Source of the DNA: Moorena bouillonii PNG
GTDB taxonomy: Bacteria > Cyanobacteriota > Cyanobacteriia > Cyanobacteriales > Coleofasciculaceae
Direction of reading: 5' to 3'
Length of the DNA: 64,000 nt
NCBI RefSeq assembly: GCF_001942495.1
Contig: NZ_MKZS01000001.1
Span: 5,130,903 to 5,194,902, forward strand
The translations under genes and the position numbers were made by a program. The notes under the pieces were generated by a model. It made no database searches. It saw nothing but the letters and a program-made list of their open reading frames with translations, and had not been told where the DNA came from. Of this stretch, positions 28,268 to 37,427 are shown piece after piece; the first letter of the stretch is position 1; the number at the start of each line of letters is the position of its first letter.

Positions 28268-29198
28268 TGGTCTGATCTCGAGTGCGTTCGCGTAGCGGCT
28301 CTGTTCGCGTAGCGTGGCCTTTGGCCTTAAGAGTATCGCAATGATCATGAAAAATTTACGTGCACCAGCTAGTATCCCTTGCTGCCTGAGTGCGAAAGGT
28401 CTCCTGCTCCGGAAGCTCGCCTGCTTTAAAACTCAGACAGGAAAACTCAGACAAAAAACTGCGACATTTTGCTGTTGTCTCTGACAAAAAACTGAGACAA
28501 AAATTGAGACATTTTGCTGTTGTCTATCAGGCATCCTGAAAATATAGAATCTTTAGAGACATGCCACTGCTTGAGCTGAAGCAACTGCATCAAGACATTG
28601 CCAAATTTGGTAATGTTTTATAAAGTTTTGTAATATCATTGCCAATCTGGCCACATAGCTGGGTGGCAATAATATTTCATAACTCTGGTAATTCGGCAAT
28701 AATTTGGCAATTTTGAACTATGTGTATGCACTTATTCATAAGTTCGTTGTTTCTTAAAACCCATTCGAGCAAAGGATCTCCGCAAGTAGCGTGCCTACTG
28801 CTTAGTCCCTGATATTAGTTCCTGATACCCCTAAATAAAATTTTTTCTTGAATTAGGGACAATCTTTCTGGAATCGCCATGATGCGCACTGTAGATTAAT
28901 ACAGCTTTTGACCAAGGTCTCTATTTACCTATAGAGTTACTTCTAAAATAGCTGAAATCAGGAGATCCTGTTCCTTTAGCCATCTATAGACCTTAAGCTA
29001 AATGCGGCAAGGTAGGGTGGACAGATCGGGTGAACCGTTAGCTACCGATATTAATAAAGGCTACCAGGGATAACCGGTAAGTCTTGCCGGAAAAAAAATT
29101 TTAGTAACTGTTTCTCCGGTCATCATGGGTGGGAATTCTAGTACTAAGTGTGACAAACACAATTCCGTGTTGTCACTGGTTGTAATCGAGAGATCATT
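28268..29198. other. Intergenic region upstream of the sigma factor gene
   Basis: About 930 bp. It holds a degenerate core copy with TTCGCGTAGCG and GTGGCCTTTGGCC (28285-28325), a pair of 37-38 bp direct repeats (28443-28525), and an AT-rich section with several GGCAAT motifs (28600-28720). No gene is supported. The last 200 bp should contain the sigma factor promoter and leader. Confidence 0.5.
28443..28525. repeat. Paired 37-38 bp direct repeats rich in GACA motifs
   Basis: Copy A (28443-28480) and copy B (28489-28525) share AAACT(C/G)AGACAAAAA, then a GACATTTTGCTGTTGTCT tail. Between and within them TGACA/GAGACA/GCGACA motifs recur every 10-15 bp. The pattern resembles multiple transposase binding sites at the end of Tn7-like elements, but no element boundary or second end is visible. 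Confidence 0.6.
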
Positions 29199-30449
29199 AT
29201 GCCAGCCACTCCTTTCTATGCCGACACAGAATTAGATCACGAGACTTCTGCCTATAGCTTTGAGCTTAATGGCCCAAGGGACGATGGGGAAGGATCAGTG
29301 GATGACTTAGTTGATGTGGAGATTGAGGGTGTAGACGCGGCTAGCTTAACCAAAAATAGCACCCGTCGCACCACCGACCTAGTTCGGTTATATCTCCAGG
29401 AAATTGGTCGGGTTCGTCTACTGAGGCGAGATGAGGAAGTCTCGGAAGCTCAAAAAGTTCAGCGCTACATGAAACTACTACGGCTGCGCAATAAATCGGC
29501 TATATCCGAAGATAAAGTCATGGAGCGCTTTGTCCACCTGATTGAAACCCATGATCGTCTAGCGTCCCAGTTAGGTCACCGTCCTTCCTTAGAACGGTGG
29601 GCAACCGCTGCAGGAATTGACGTTTCTCAACTGAAGCCGAGTATGTCAGCTGGCAAACTGCGTTGGGCAGAGTTAGCCGAACTAACATCCAAAGAGCTAG
29701 AGCAGGTACAAGCTGAAGGGCTCCAAGCTAAGGAACACATGATCAAAGCTAACCTACGTCTGGTAGTGTCAGTAGCGAAGAAGTATCAAAACCGTGGCTT
29801 GGAACTCCTAGACTTAATTCAGGAAGGAACTCTGGGATTAGAGCGAGCGGTTGAGAAATTTGACCCAACCAAAGGCTACCGATTTAGCACCTATGCTTAC
29901 TGGTGGATCCGTCAAGGAATCACCCGGGCGATCGCTACCCAAAGCCGTACCATTCGCCTGCCAGTTCACATTACTGAGAAGCTCAATAAAATCAAAAAAG
30001 CCCAACGGAAGATTTCCCAGGAACGTGGCCGCACAGCAACCATTGACGATATTGCTGTGGAATTAGAGATGACTGCCGCTCAGGTACGAGAAGTATTACT
30101 ACGAGTACCTCGCTCTGTTTCTTTGGAAATTAAAGTTGGTAAGGAACGAGACACCGAACTGGGAGATTTACTCGAAACTGAGGAAACCTCTCCAGAAGAA
30201 GTGTTGATGCGAGAAGCCTTACAACGGGATTTACAGCAACTCCTAGCCGATCTAACCAACCGTGAACGGGATGTGATTCGGATGCGGTTTGGCTTGGGAG
30301 ATAACCAACCTTACTCTCTAGCTGAGATTGGTCGCGCTTTGGATTTATCTCGGGAGCGGGTACGCCAAATTGAAGCTAAGGCTTTACAAAAGTTGCGGCA
30401 ACCCAAGCGCCGTAACCGAGTTCGGGATTATCTGGAAGCTTTGAGCTAA
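29199..30449 (+). CDS. RNA polymerase sigma factor, RpoD/SigA family, group 2
   Basis: Directs RNA polymerase to -10/-35 promoters. In 416 residues: region 1.2 (TTDLVRLYLQEIGRVRLLRR, about 58-78), a non-conserved insert, region 2 (NLRLVVSVAKKYQNRGLELL, DLIQEGTLGLERAVEKFDP, TYAYWWIRQGITRAIA, about 185-255), region 3 (ITEKLNKIKKAQRKISQE) and region 4 with the helix-turn-helix YSLAEIGRALDLSRERVRQI (about 375-395). It lacks the long N-terminus of group 1 SigA, so it is a group 2 factor. It resembles what I remember of SigC in length, but I do not assign a letter. The start ATG at 29199 lacks a strong ribosome site. Confidence 0.93.
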   Translation: MPATPFYADTELDHETSAYSFELNGPRDDGEGSVDDLVDVEIEGVDAASLTKNSTRRTTDLVRLYLQEIGRVRLLRRDEEVSEAQKVQRYMKLLRLRNKSAISEDKVMERFVHLIETHDRLASQLGHRPSLERWATAAGIDVSQLKPSMSAGKLRWAELAELTSKELEQVQAEGLQAKEHMIKANLRLVVSVAKKYQNRGLELLDLIQEGTLGLERAVEKFDPTKGYRFSTYAYWWIRQGITRAIATQSRTIRLPVHITEKLNKIKKAQRKISQERGRTATIDDIAVELEMTAAQVREVLLRVPRSVSLEIKVGKERDTELGDLLETEETSPEEVLMREALQRDLQQLLADLTNRERDVIRMRFGLGDNQPYSLAEIGRALDLSRERVRQIEAKALQKLRQPKRRNRVRDYLEALS

Positions 30450-30466
30450 TCCCTTGGTGACATATT

Positions 30467-30507
30467 CCCACACTTACCTATTAACTTACCTATTAGGGAA
30501 GTGTGGG
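30467..30507 (+). terminator. Hairpin downstream of the sigma factor gene
   Basis: Arms CCCACACTT and AAGTGTGGG with a 23-nt loop begin 18 nt after the stop. They are followed by CTTATTACTAAT, a weak U-rich tail. The loop contains two TTACCTATTA copies. Confidence 0.6.
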
Positions 30508-30658
30508 CTTATTACTAATCTTATCCTAGCTATCACCCTAGCTATTCCAAGTCCCATGGGTTCTAGTTATTGAAAATTTATTGAATTTATAAACACCTGA
30601 GGTTAAATATCTCAGGGAGCACCCCAATATATTTCTTTGTTAGTGGACTTGAGCTGAC

Positions 30659-31840
30659 TTAAAAGTAGGCTACCCGGGCATCAAATCCTTGCGATCGCAA
30701 TTCATAGGAACGACTTTCCGCTTCACTACGGCTAGAAAAAGCTCCAGCATTAAAATAACCGCCTCGACCGTTATCAGATATATTCTCACGAGTCAGAGTC
30801 GTCTGACGTAGCACTTCACGCAGCACATTATCATTTTGAATGGGGATCACCACCACATAGCGATTCTTCTCAGGTTCAGGATTGATATCAATAAATCCCA
30901 ATGCTTGCAGGGTTTGTAAATCAGCTATCCCGGTTGGAAGTAGATTATTATTACGTATCTGAAATTTAAACACTGCATCCTCAGTTTGTTCGCCATATCT
31001 CCCATCAACCGGACCGGGATTAAACCCCCGAGATCTCAACGCTTGCTGAAGCCGTTTTACCTCTGGACCGCGATCGCCTGGTCGTAGTTCACTGCTACGG
31101 ATAGGAGTACCAAATGCTATCGGTTCTTGACTGCTAAAGTCAGCAGGAGGAAGAGGCATCTCCCCAGGTAGGAATCCAAACGGTTGTGATTGAGTAACTA
31201 AAGCATTAGATAGTTCTGCTCTAGTTTGTGATCCCACAATCCCATCGGCCCTGAGAGCATAGTCTGTTTGGAATCGAATCACTGCTTGTTCTGTAACTGG
31301 ACCAAAGTAACCGGTTGGGTCGGCATTGAAATACCCCAGTTCTCTTAACTGTCGCTGCACTTCCGTAACCGCTGATCCACGAGACCCTCGTCTGAGTCCA
31401 GATTGATTAACATTCCTACGAGATGGTGCTACTCTGCTTTGTGATGGCAAGAGTACTGCTCTGGTTCGTGGTCCGACTTCCCCATCAGCAGGAAGCCCCT
31501 TGTCTCGTTGGAACCGAATCACAGCATTTTTAGTAATTGAACCAAAATAGCCAGTTGGTTGCCGATTGAAATACCCGAGTTCTCGCAAACGACGCTGAAC
31601 CTCTGTGACATCGGATCCCCTACGACCTTCCCGCAGCACCCTTTGGGCTAGGGCTTCTTCTGCCATCCCCACAATGCTAAGTATGGCAATTAGCAACACT
31701 AAATAAATCCGATGGTGAGTAACTACCTTATACTCCTTGAGCCACTGAAACAATTTTTGATTCGACTCTGTCAAAACTGCAGGAGTATAAGCTAGCTCTT
31801 CTTCGCTTAAGGCAAGATGAAGATAGGCAAGGGTCTCCAT
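30659..31840 (-). CDS. Envelope protein with three peptidoglycan-binding domains and SPOR-like C-terminus
   Basis: Predicted exported cell-wall protein. After about 45 polar residues comes a hydrophobic signal or anchor (IYLVLLIAILSIVGMAEEALA, about 45-65). Three PG_binding_1 domains follow: LREGRRGSDVTEVQRRLREL (about 69-120), LRRGSRGSAVTEVQRQLREL (about 148-200) and LRPGDRGPEVKRLQQALRSR (about 250-305). The last 70 residues (NAGAFSSRSEAESRSYELRS) look like a SPOR domain, which binds denuded glycan. No catalytic domain is seen, so it likely targets or tethers rather than cuts. The signal lies unusually far from the N-terminus; a later start is possible. Confidence 0.85.
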   Translation of the reverse strand: METLAYLHLALSEEELAYTPAVLTESNQKLFQWLKEYKVVTHHRIYLVLLIAILSIVGMAEEALAQRVLREGRRGSDVTEVQRRLRELGYFNRQPTGYFGSITKNAVIRFQRDKGLPADGEVGPRTRAVLLPSQSRVAPSRRNVNQSGLRRGSRGSAVTEVQRQLRELGYFNADPTGYFGPVTEQAVIRFQTDYALRADGIVGSQTRAELSNALVTQSQPFGFLPGEMPLPPADFSSQEPIAFGTPIRSSELRPGDRGPEVKRLQQALRSRGFNPGPVDGRYGEQTEDAVFKFQIRNNNLLPTGIADLQTLQALGFIDINPEPEKNRYVVVIPIQNDNVLREVLRQTTLTRENISDNGRGGYFNAGAFSSRSEAESRSYELRSQGFDARVAYF

Positions 31841-32023
31841 GATTCTTCCAAGGAAACTTTTACGGTTAGTTTAACAGAGAACAGTAGAGCATTGGTAATG
31901 TTTTCGACAATAGAATCTCAGAGATTTTACGTAATCGGAGATTAAAGCATGTAGTTATAGAGCAAGACTCTTACCAAAACAGAGCAATTCTCCTCTCTAA
32001 CCATAACGCAATAGTTTTAAATC

Positions 32024-32902
32024 ATGACCACTATTCGTCACTGGAGTACGTTGCTCCCCCTCCTAGCTTTATTTGTGAGCAGTTTAGGGGGAGTAGGGGC
32101 TAGGGCTACCGTAATTCCCAGCACCAATTCCGCCAACAGCATACCCTCGGCCAAACCAACCCAAGCCCAGACTCAAGGGAAATTTCAACTGGCTCAGGGA
32201 TTGATGGGTGAATGTCGAGCCGCTGCTGAGTCAATGTTTATCTACAAACAGCGATCAACCTCTAACCCAATTAGAACCTTAGACCTTGATGAACGAGTTA
32301 TTCTAGCCGAAAACAAGGTTAGCAAAGATGGTTGGATTGCGATCAACTCCCCCATTCCTGGATTTGTCCAAGCCCAAGACCTCAAGTTCTGTCCGGGGAC
32401 AGGAGGAGTACGCCCTACTCAAACACAATCTCTCTGCCGCCAAGCTGGTGAGTCAATGTTTATCTACAAACAGCCATCAATCGAACCAATCAGAACCTTA
32501 GAGCCTAATGAAGAAGTTATTCTGGCTGGAAAGAACCCTAGTAAAAATGGTTGGATCGCGATCAACTCCCCCATTCCTGGATTTGTCCGAGCCAAAGATC
32601 TAAAGTTCTGTCAGCAGACAGTAATAGTACGGCCTAATCCAACACAATCTCTCTGTCGCGAAGTTATATATAAAGGTAATGATGGTATTGCTGTCCGTAG
32701 CAGACCGAATATTAACTCTTCCCGACTGGGTCTTGTCTCCTATGGAGTGAAAGTAAGACTGATCAACCGTCCCCCTCAAGAGCAGTTTTTCCAGGACTCC
32801 CAAGGGCGTGAGTGGGCAAGAATAACTTATCCTGTTAATGGATGGATGTCTAACGGGTCTCGTGCTACCGGTGATCAGAATCTTGTGGTTTGTTCCAATT
32901 AA
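32024..32902 (+). CDS. Exported protein with repeated SH3b-type domains
   Basis: 292 residues with a signal peptide (LLPLLALFVSSLGGVGARA, about 10-28). Two near-duplicate domains of about 65 residues follow (ESMFIYKQRSTSNPIRTLDL and ESMFIYKQPSIEPIRTLEPN, each ending in INSPIPGFV..DLKFC), then a bacterial SH3 domain (GIAVRSRPNINSSRLGLVSY). Each domain starts and ends with Cys (CRAAAESMF...LKFC), suggesting a disulfide. The internal duplication is also visible in the DNA. Such domains usually bind cell wall or ligands, and a precise role is unknown. It is divergent from the peptidoglycan-binding gene upstream, which suggests shared regulation. Confidence 0.8.
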   Translation: MTTIRHWSTLLPLLALFVSSLGGVGARATVIPSTNSANSIPSAKPTQAQTQGKFQLAQGLMGECRAAAESMFIYKQRSTSNPIRTLDLDERVILAENKVSKDGWIAINSPIPGFVQAQDLKFCPGTGGVRPTQTQSLCRQAGESMFIYKQPSIEPIRTLEPNEEVILAGKNPSKNGWIAINSPIPGFVRAKDLKFCQQTVIVRPNPTQSLCREVIYKGNDGIAVRSRPNINSSRLGLVSYGVKVRLINRPPQEQFFQDSQGREWARITYPVNGWMSNGSRATGDQNLVVCSN

Positions 32903-32951
32903 CCCACCAGATAATTAGCAAGTTGTTAATTACTTATCATAAGACTTTTAT

Positions 32952-33128
32952 TTATACTAAGTCAGCCTGATGTAACAAGGCACCAACTAAGCCAGCCATA
33001 GCAGTAATTCCTATAGCAATCATTGGGTGTTGACCTTGGCTGACGGCAAAGGAAGTGACAATCCCTGCACCCAAAGCAGCAGTCACAGCAGCACCCAAAA
33101 GATCTTTATTTGTATTTTTATTGTACAT
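32952..33128 (-). CDS. Small hydrophobic protein, probable two-helix membrane protein
   Basis: A 58-residue frame from ATG at 33128 to TAA at 32954. It has a polar N-terminus (MYNKNTNKDL) and then two Gly/Ala-rich apolar segments (LGAAVTAALGAGIVTSFAV and PMIAIGITAMAGLVGALLHQ) separated by SQGQH. The helix-turn-helix hydrophobic pattern and balanced codon use support a real gene. It lies convergent to the SH3b gene and upstream of another SH3 gene on the same strand. I do not recognise the family. Confidence 0.6.
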   Translation of the reverse strand: MYNKNTNKDLLGAAVTAALGAGIVTSFAVSQGQHPMIAIGITAMAGLVGALLHQADLV

Positions 33129-33328
33129 AAACCTGTTAGCCAGAAATTCAGTTAGGTAGAAATTTAACTTTTTTGATGGTATTAAAAGTTAGTTTCATAA
33201 CCCTATCATTCTGGATTCTGGCCTTGAAGCTAGATCGGCAATATTGCAATCAAGATTAATATTTAGCTAATTTTCTTAACAAAAACCAGACTTATTAAGT
33301 ATTGAGTGTTGAGTGTTGCTCGAAACTA

Positions 33329-33796
33329 TTAGTTTATTTTTTTGACATTACCTGCTTTAACCCAACCTTTTTGGTCACTACCAGGCAAGCGTACTCTCTG
33401 CCATCGCTTATCATCACTGTATCCGAGGATGATCAGGGTCTGATTGTAGCCAATACCACCAATGCGTTGAGCGTTCAGGCTAGGGGAGTCCCTCAGAATC
33501 AACCCCTGTGGCCAGGTAACACTGGCTCGATAAGCACCCGGTTCTAGTTTTGGTAAAGGACTAGGACTAGGAATGGGTTTGGGAGTAGTTGCTGGTTTAG
33601 ACTCCCCAGATGAACTGGTGGGCTGAGCTTTTGGTGATGGTGAGGTCTTGGGTCGCTCCTCAGCAAAGACAGGTTTTTCAGGCTCAGCTGCTAGTTTAGT
33701 AAAGAAGTAATATACTGTACCAACAGCAGCACCTGTTAAGATGGCAATGCCGAGAATAAAACCAATGATAAACTGAGCTATCTTGGACAGACTCAT
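33329..33796 (-). CDS. Membrane-anchored SH3b domain protein
   Basis: 155 residues. One N-terminal membrane helix (FIIGFILGIAILTGAAVGTV, about 10-30) is followed by a Pro/Ser/Lys-rich linker (about 40-85) and a C-terminal bacterial SH3 domain (AYRASVTWPQGLILRDSPSL, GWVKAGNVKKI). The layout suggests an anchored extracytoplasmic sensor or wall-binding module. A 15-bp repeat array begins 19 bp upstream of its start, so its promoter must lie within or beyond the repeats. Confidence 0.8.
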   Translation of the reverse strand: MSLSKIAQFIIGFILGIAILTGAAVGTVYYFFTKLAAEPEKPVFAEERPKTSPSPKAQPTSSSGESKPATTPKPIPSPSPLPKLEPGAYRASVTWPQGLILRDSPSLNAQRIGGIGYNQTLIILGYSDDKRWQRVRLPGSDQKGWVKAGNVKKIN

Positions 33797-33814
33797 GGGA
33801 AGCTATTAAAGATA

Positions 33815-34002
33815 AAGGTTGAAGGTTAACAGGTTGAAGGTTAACAGGTTGAAGGTTAACAGGTTGAAAGTTAACAGGTTGAAGGTTAACAGGTTGAAGG
33901 TTAACAGGTTGAAGGTTAACAGGTTGAAGGTTAACAGGTTGAAGGTTAACAGGTTGAAGGTTAACAGGTTGAAGGTTAACAGGTTGAAGGTTAACAGGTT
34001 GT
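33815..34002. repeat. Twelve-copy 15-bp tandem array
   Basis: The unit AGGTTGAAGGTTAAC is repeated about twelve times with almost no variation (one GAAAG variant near 33868). Because 15 is a multiple of three, all frames without a stop stay open, which makes artificial frames such as MKVNRLKVNRL. It lies in the space between two minus-strand genes. No core or opposite array is attached here. Confidence 0.95.
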
Positions 34003-34120
34003 TAGGGTGTTATACCAAAATTTAAGGATAAAATCCTCACTTAATCTAGTTGACATTAATCTAGTTGACATTAATCTATAGCGTCGATCATACTTATCAG
34101 GTCAAGTCAATTTTATTAGC

Positions 34121-34168
34121 CCTACTCCCTACTCCCTACTCCCTACTCCCTACTCCCTACTCCCTACT
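34121..34168. repeat. Heptamer array CCCTACT
   Basis: Seven copies of the 7-mer CCTACTC, the same unit as at 27281-27306. It lies 60 bp downstream of the Ycf46-like gene end. Confidence 0.9.
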
Positions 34169-34225
34169 GCCATTAACCAAAGATGAAGTTTCTCACCCAA
34201 TTGAGAACTGCTATATTATGATTAC

Positions 34226-35740
34226 TTACTGGAGTTGGCGCTGAATGCGATCATTTAAGGGAGTATTGCGAGAAGCCATGCGAGCTTTTCCGGCAGCTGC
34301 CCAATCCTGTAAAAATTGGATTTGCTCTTGGGCTGTCCGTGCTAAAGGGATAATTTGGCTAGCGGCTTCTAGAATATCATCTGTGGTGAAGTCTCGGTTT
34401 TGGCTAAAGCCGATGTGCATGGCTTCGATCAGGGTCTGCTCAATTTCTGCCCCAGAAAAATCAGGGGTTTCGTAGGCTAATCGGTCTAAAGCGTAACTCT
34501 TGAGATTATGAGGTCGCAGCCGGGATAGGTGTAGATCGAAAATAGCACGACGTTCTTCCTGGTTGGGCAAACCAACAAAAAAGATTTCGTCAAATCGACC
34601 CTTGCGAAGCATTTCTGGGGGTAATGCTTGGATATTGTTGGCGGTAGCGACCACAAACACTGGGGATTTCTTCTCAGCTAACCAGCTAATAAAGGTACCA
34701 AAGACACGACTGGTTGTGCCTGCATCCCCTTTAGAGGATAGACCAGAGAAGGCTTTGTCAATTTCATCAATCCAGAGGATGCAGGGCGCGAGGGCTTCGG
34801 CTAGCTGAATCATCTGCCGAGTACGGGATTCTGATTCCCCTACTAAGCCACCAAATAGACGACCGACATCTAAACGTAGCAGGGGTAGATGCCAGTGGTT
34901 TGCGATCGCTTTTGCAGTTAACGATTTCCCAGTTCCTTGAATCCCCACTAATAGTAAACCACGAGGATGGGGTAAGCCGTATTGTCGGGCCTGTTCTGTA
35001 AATGCTCCACCTCGTCGCAGTAGCCAGTCTTTGAGGTTGTCTAAGCCACCTATGTCTGAAATTTTTTCTTGGGTTGGGTAGAACTCTAGGATTTGGGTTT
35101 GCCTAATGGATTGACGCTTTTCTTCTAAAATTAGTTCCACATCTGAAGGTTGGATGGCATTATTAGAGGCAATCCCACGAGCTAGGACCCGACGAATTCT
35201 TTCTAAGGAAAGACCAAGAGCCGAGCGCACCAGCTCATCAATGATTTTTTCAGTCAGATTTTGACCCGTTGCCCCCAACAAACGTTTCACCTCAGCTTTA
35301 ATTTCCGATGCCGTTGGTAAGGGGAATTCCAGCACTGTCAGCACTTCGGTTAAATCTGAGGGAACCGACACTTGGGGAGTAACGATAACTATATTCTTAG
35401 GCTGGGATTTGAGGGTACGTGCCAGATTTCTGAGTTTACGAGCAACTGATACATCTTCTAAGAATCGGTGAAAATCTCTTAATACAAAGATGGCAGCAGC
35501 ACTTTCGCCAATTTTATCTACAAATTCTAAAGCTTGTAAGGGATTGCGGCGTCCAAAGCCGATATCATTAGGGTTTCCCTGGTAACCATCTACAAAATCC
35601 CAGATATAGACACCACGATTACCCAAACGTTTAGCGGATTGCTTGATCGCTGTTTCTACTCGCTCTTCTTCTAGAGTGGGAATATATAACAAAGGATAGC
35701 GAGCACGTAGCAGAAGCTCAAACTCGTCATTGAAATTCAT
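34226..35740 (-). CDS. ycf46: AAA+ ATPase of the Ycf46 family
   Basis: 504 residues, similar in length to cyanobacterial and plastid Ycf46, linked in Synechocystis to inorganic-carbon use. The N-terminal half (NFNDEFELLLRARYPLLYIP...) is the family-specific domain. The AAA module has Walker A GIQGTGKSLTAKAIA (about 267), Walker B CILWIDEIDKAF (about 322), sensor 1 VFVVATANN and arginine-finger-region RKGRFDEIFFVGLP. The start is ATG at 35740 (MNFNDEF). The longer open frame up to 35848 is repeat sequence (LLPAPYSLLPTPCSLFPVPC) and should not be included. A heptamer array abuts the start and no Shine-Dalgarno is visible. Confidence 0.92.
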   Translation of the reverse strand: MNFNDEFELLLRARYPLLYIPTLEEERVETAIKQSAKRLGNRGVYIWDFVDGYQGNPNDIGFGRRNPLQALEFVDKIGESAAAIFVLRDFHRFLEDVSVARKLRNLARTLKSQPKNIVIVTPQVSVPSDLTEVLTVLEFPLPTASEIKAEVKRLLGATGQNLTEKIIDELVRSALGLSLERIRRVLARGIASNNAIQPSDVELILEEKRQSIRQTQILEFYPTQEKISDIGGLDNLKDWLLRRGGAFTEQARQYGLPHPRGLLLVGIQGTGKSLTAKAIANHWHLPLLRLDVGRLFGGLVGESESRTRQMIQLAEALAPCILWIDEIDKAFSGLSSKGDAGTTSRVFGTFISWLAEKKSPVFVVATANNIQALPPEMLRKGRFDEIFFVGLPNQEERRAIFDLHLSRLRPHNLKSYALDRLAYETPDFSGAEIEQTLIEAMHIGFSQNRDFTTDDILEAASQIIPLARTAQEQIQFLQDWAAAGKARMASRNTPLNDRIQRQLQ

Positions 35741-35746
35741 ATAGCA

Positions 35747-35930
35747 AAGGGAACAGGGAACAGGGAATAGGGAACAGGGAGTAGGGAGCAGGGAGTAGGG
35801 AGCAGGGAGTAGGAACCCGTGGCGAATTAAATTACGGGTCAAGCGCACCTAAGCGGCCAAAGGGGGTTTCCCCCAGTCGTGCTTTGCCGTGGTTTCCCCC
35901 ATGAGCGACTGCATTAAGACGGGAATATGC
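35747..35930. repeat. Heptamer array plus dispersed repeat copy upstream of ycf46
   Basis: At 35747-35813 are 7-mers of the types GAACAGG and GAGTAGG. At 35815-35849 is a copy of the GTGGCGAATTAAATTACGGG family. Then at 35855-35925 come GGGGGTTTCCCCC and GTGGTTTCCCCCATGAGCGA, shared in reverse with 51120-51170. This block occupies the whole upstream leader region of ycf46. Confidence 0.8.
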
Positions 35931-36226
35931 CATCAAAAATTATGACAATTCCTACATGGATTTTTATATAGCGTTTCTCGCAGTTATGAGGTAAGCTTTG
36001 CAACCTCAAAGTCCCCCTTATTAAGGGGGATTTAGGGGGATCAATTTATACCTTATGGGATATAGAATTCCTATATAAGAGCCAATTACTGAAAAAGTCA
36101 ATGCTATAAAGAAATATTTAAACCCTAAACATAGCATTTTTATTTCCAAGAAACTTGGATAAAGGCTCTGCTGCTAGTAACTCCCTGACCAATTTCCCCT
36201 TCAGCATTATACTACCAGGCAACTCA

Positions 36227-36742
36227 CTATCCAGGAAGTTTTCTCTTCAGGGATTCTAGAGCGCCCCAACGTTGATCCCGTAGTTGATCCCGTAACTCTG
36301 CTTCACTGTTATTCTTAATCTGGATACCTATACATTCTTGGTCACACAGCTGCCGTGGCGGAATTGCCAGACATAGTTGTTCGTATAACCAAGTGTCTGG
36401 ATAAAAATACCCCTGAGCTGGAAGGGTTTCTTGTAAATCATCCCAAGTTATCTCCTGCTCTAGGGATTCATCCGACAGTTGGTCAGCTGAGGAAGCTAAC
36501 CAAACTAATTCGGATGTATCGATGCTTAGGCGGTGGTTGTACTGTTTTAAGCAGCGATGACAAGTCAAGGTAATGATCGTTTCTGCTTGAGCACAGACCT
36601 CCAGGTAATTTCCTTGATGAGCCACTTGCACTTGACCTCGAACTGGGGTTAGTGTCTGTAAATCCACCAAGAATTGATTGACCGGAGTTACTTCTGTTTG
36701 CTCTGGTAATTTGAGCAACTCAGGAATATATATAGCCTCCAT
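36227..36742 (-). CDS. YceD/DUF177 family protein
   Basis: 171 residues of the YceD (DUF177) family, which in other organisms is encoded beside rpmF and is connected with 23S rRNA or ribosome accumulation. Four cysteines are placed as in a metal site: LTCHRCLKQYNH (about 77-88) and LCDQECIGIQI (about 138-148). No rpmF follows here. It is the last gene of the minus-strand series that begins with rpmH, 189 bp after jag, so cotranscription is possible but not certain. Confidence 0.85.
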   Translation of the reverse strand: MEAIYIPELLKLPEQTEVTPVNQFLVDLQTLTPVRGQVQVAHQGNYLEVCAQAETIITLTCHRCLKQYNHRLSIDTSELVWLASSADQLSDESLEQEITWDDLQETLPAQGYFYPDTWLYEQLCLAIPPRQLCDQECIGIQIKNNSEAELRDQLRDQRWGALESLKRKLPG

Positions 36743-36931
36743 AATGCTTAGCTTATCCTTTGCAGTTGACTGTTAAGCGTTGATGGTTAACCTTGAGCTT
36801 CTCAAACACTCAGCAAAAAGCGACCATTTATAGACTTAAATAGTTATATAGAGTTAATGCATTATGTTAGCCAGGTGATGGGAATAATCCCAAGTGCAAT
36901 CAGCAGTGAGAGGGTTAAAACTCTTAATCTG

Positions 36932-37426
36932 TCAATACCTGCGACGCACCACCAGTCGTCGGTCTGGCTCTTGCCCTCGACTAAGAGTTTCTAAATCCTC
37001 AAAAGCCTTGAATAGGGTATGGACTTGACGCCGCTCTGCTGCCGATAGGGATTTCAATTCAAATTCTTTCCCGGTCTGACGGACTTTCATAGCAGCGTGT
37101 TCAGCGATCGCTTGAAGTTCCACTTGCCGTCTGGCTCGATAGCTATCGATATCGATAACGTAAACGGCTTGTTCCTCCTCTTCATGACCCAAGTTAAGGA
37201 GGGAATTTGCTAAGTACTGGATAGAATCGATAACTTCCCCTTCCCGACCAATTAAAGTTTGAGTGTCTTTCGAGGTCAGTTGACTATTATCGATTGTCAA
37301 CCAGTAGCTGGGTCGCTCTCCTAGGGGAGCGTCACCATCAGCTACTTCTATACTGGCGGGCAATCGAGATAAGCGCAGGAGTTCTTCTAACCACTCTTTA
37401 CCACGCTCCTGATGTTGATTTACCAT
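36932..37426 (-). CDS. Jag/KhpB-type RNA-binding protein (KH and R3H)
   Basis: 164-residue single-stranded nucleic acid-binding protein. The KH domain centres on LIGREGEVIDSIQYLANSLL (about 64-83) with the GxxG-like loop GREG. The R3H domain follows (SLSAAERRQVHTLFKAF, RQVHTLFK at about 138). The start at ATG 37426 leaves 1 nt between it and the yidC stop, so translation is likely coupled. The upstream open frame to 37534 overlaps yidC and is not used. The family lacks the N-terminal Jag domain here, as in other cyanobacteria. Confidence 0.9.
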   Translation of the reverse strand: MVNQHQERGKEWLEELLRLSRLPASIEVADGDAPLGERPSYWLTIDNSQLTSKDTQTLIGREGEVIDSIQYLANSLLNLGHEEEEQAVYVIDIDSYRARRQVELQAIAEHAAMKVRQTGKEFELKSLSAAERRQVHTLFKAFEDLETLSRGQEPDRRLVVRRRY

Positions 37427-37427
37427 A

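Noticed and set aside
33815-34002. CRISPR-like regular array
   Set aside because: Units are contiguous 15-bp copies without spacers, and no cas genes are present.
33819-34025. Open frame encoding MKVNRLKVNRL repeats
   Set aside because: It is the 15-bp array read in a stop-free frame; no start signal or non-repeat coding sequence.
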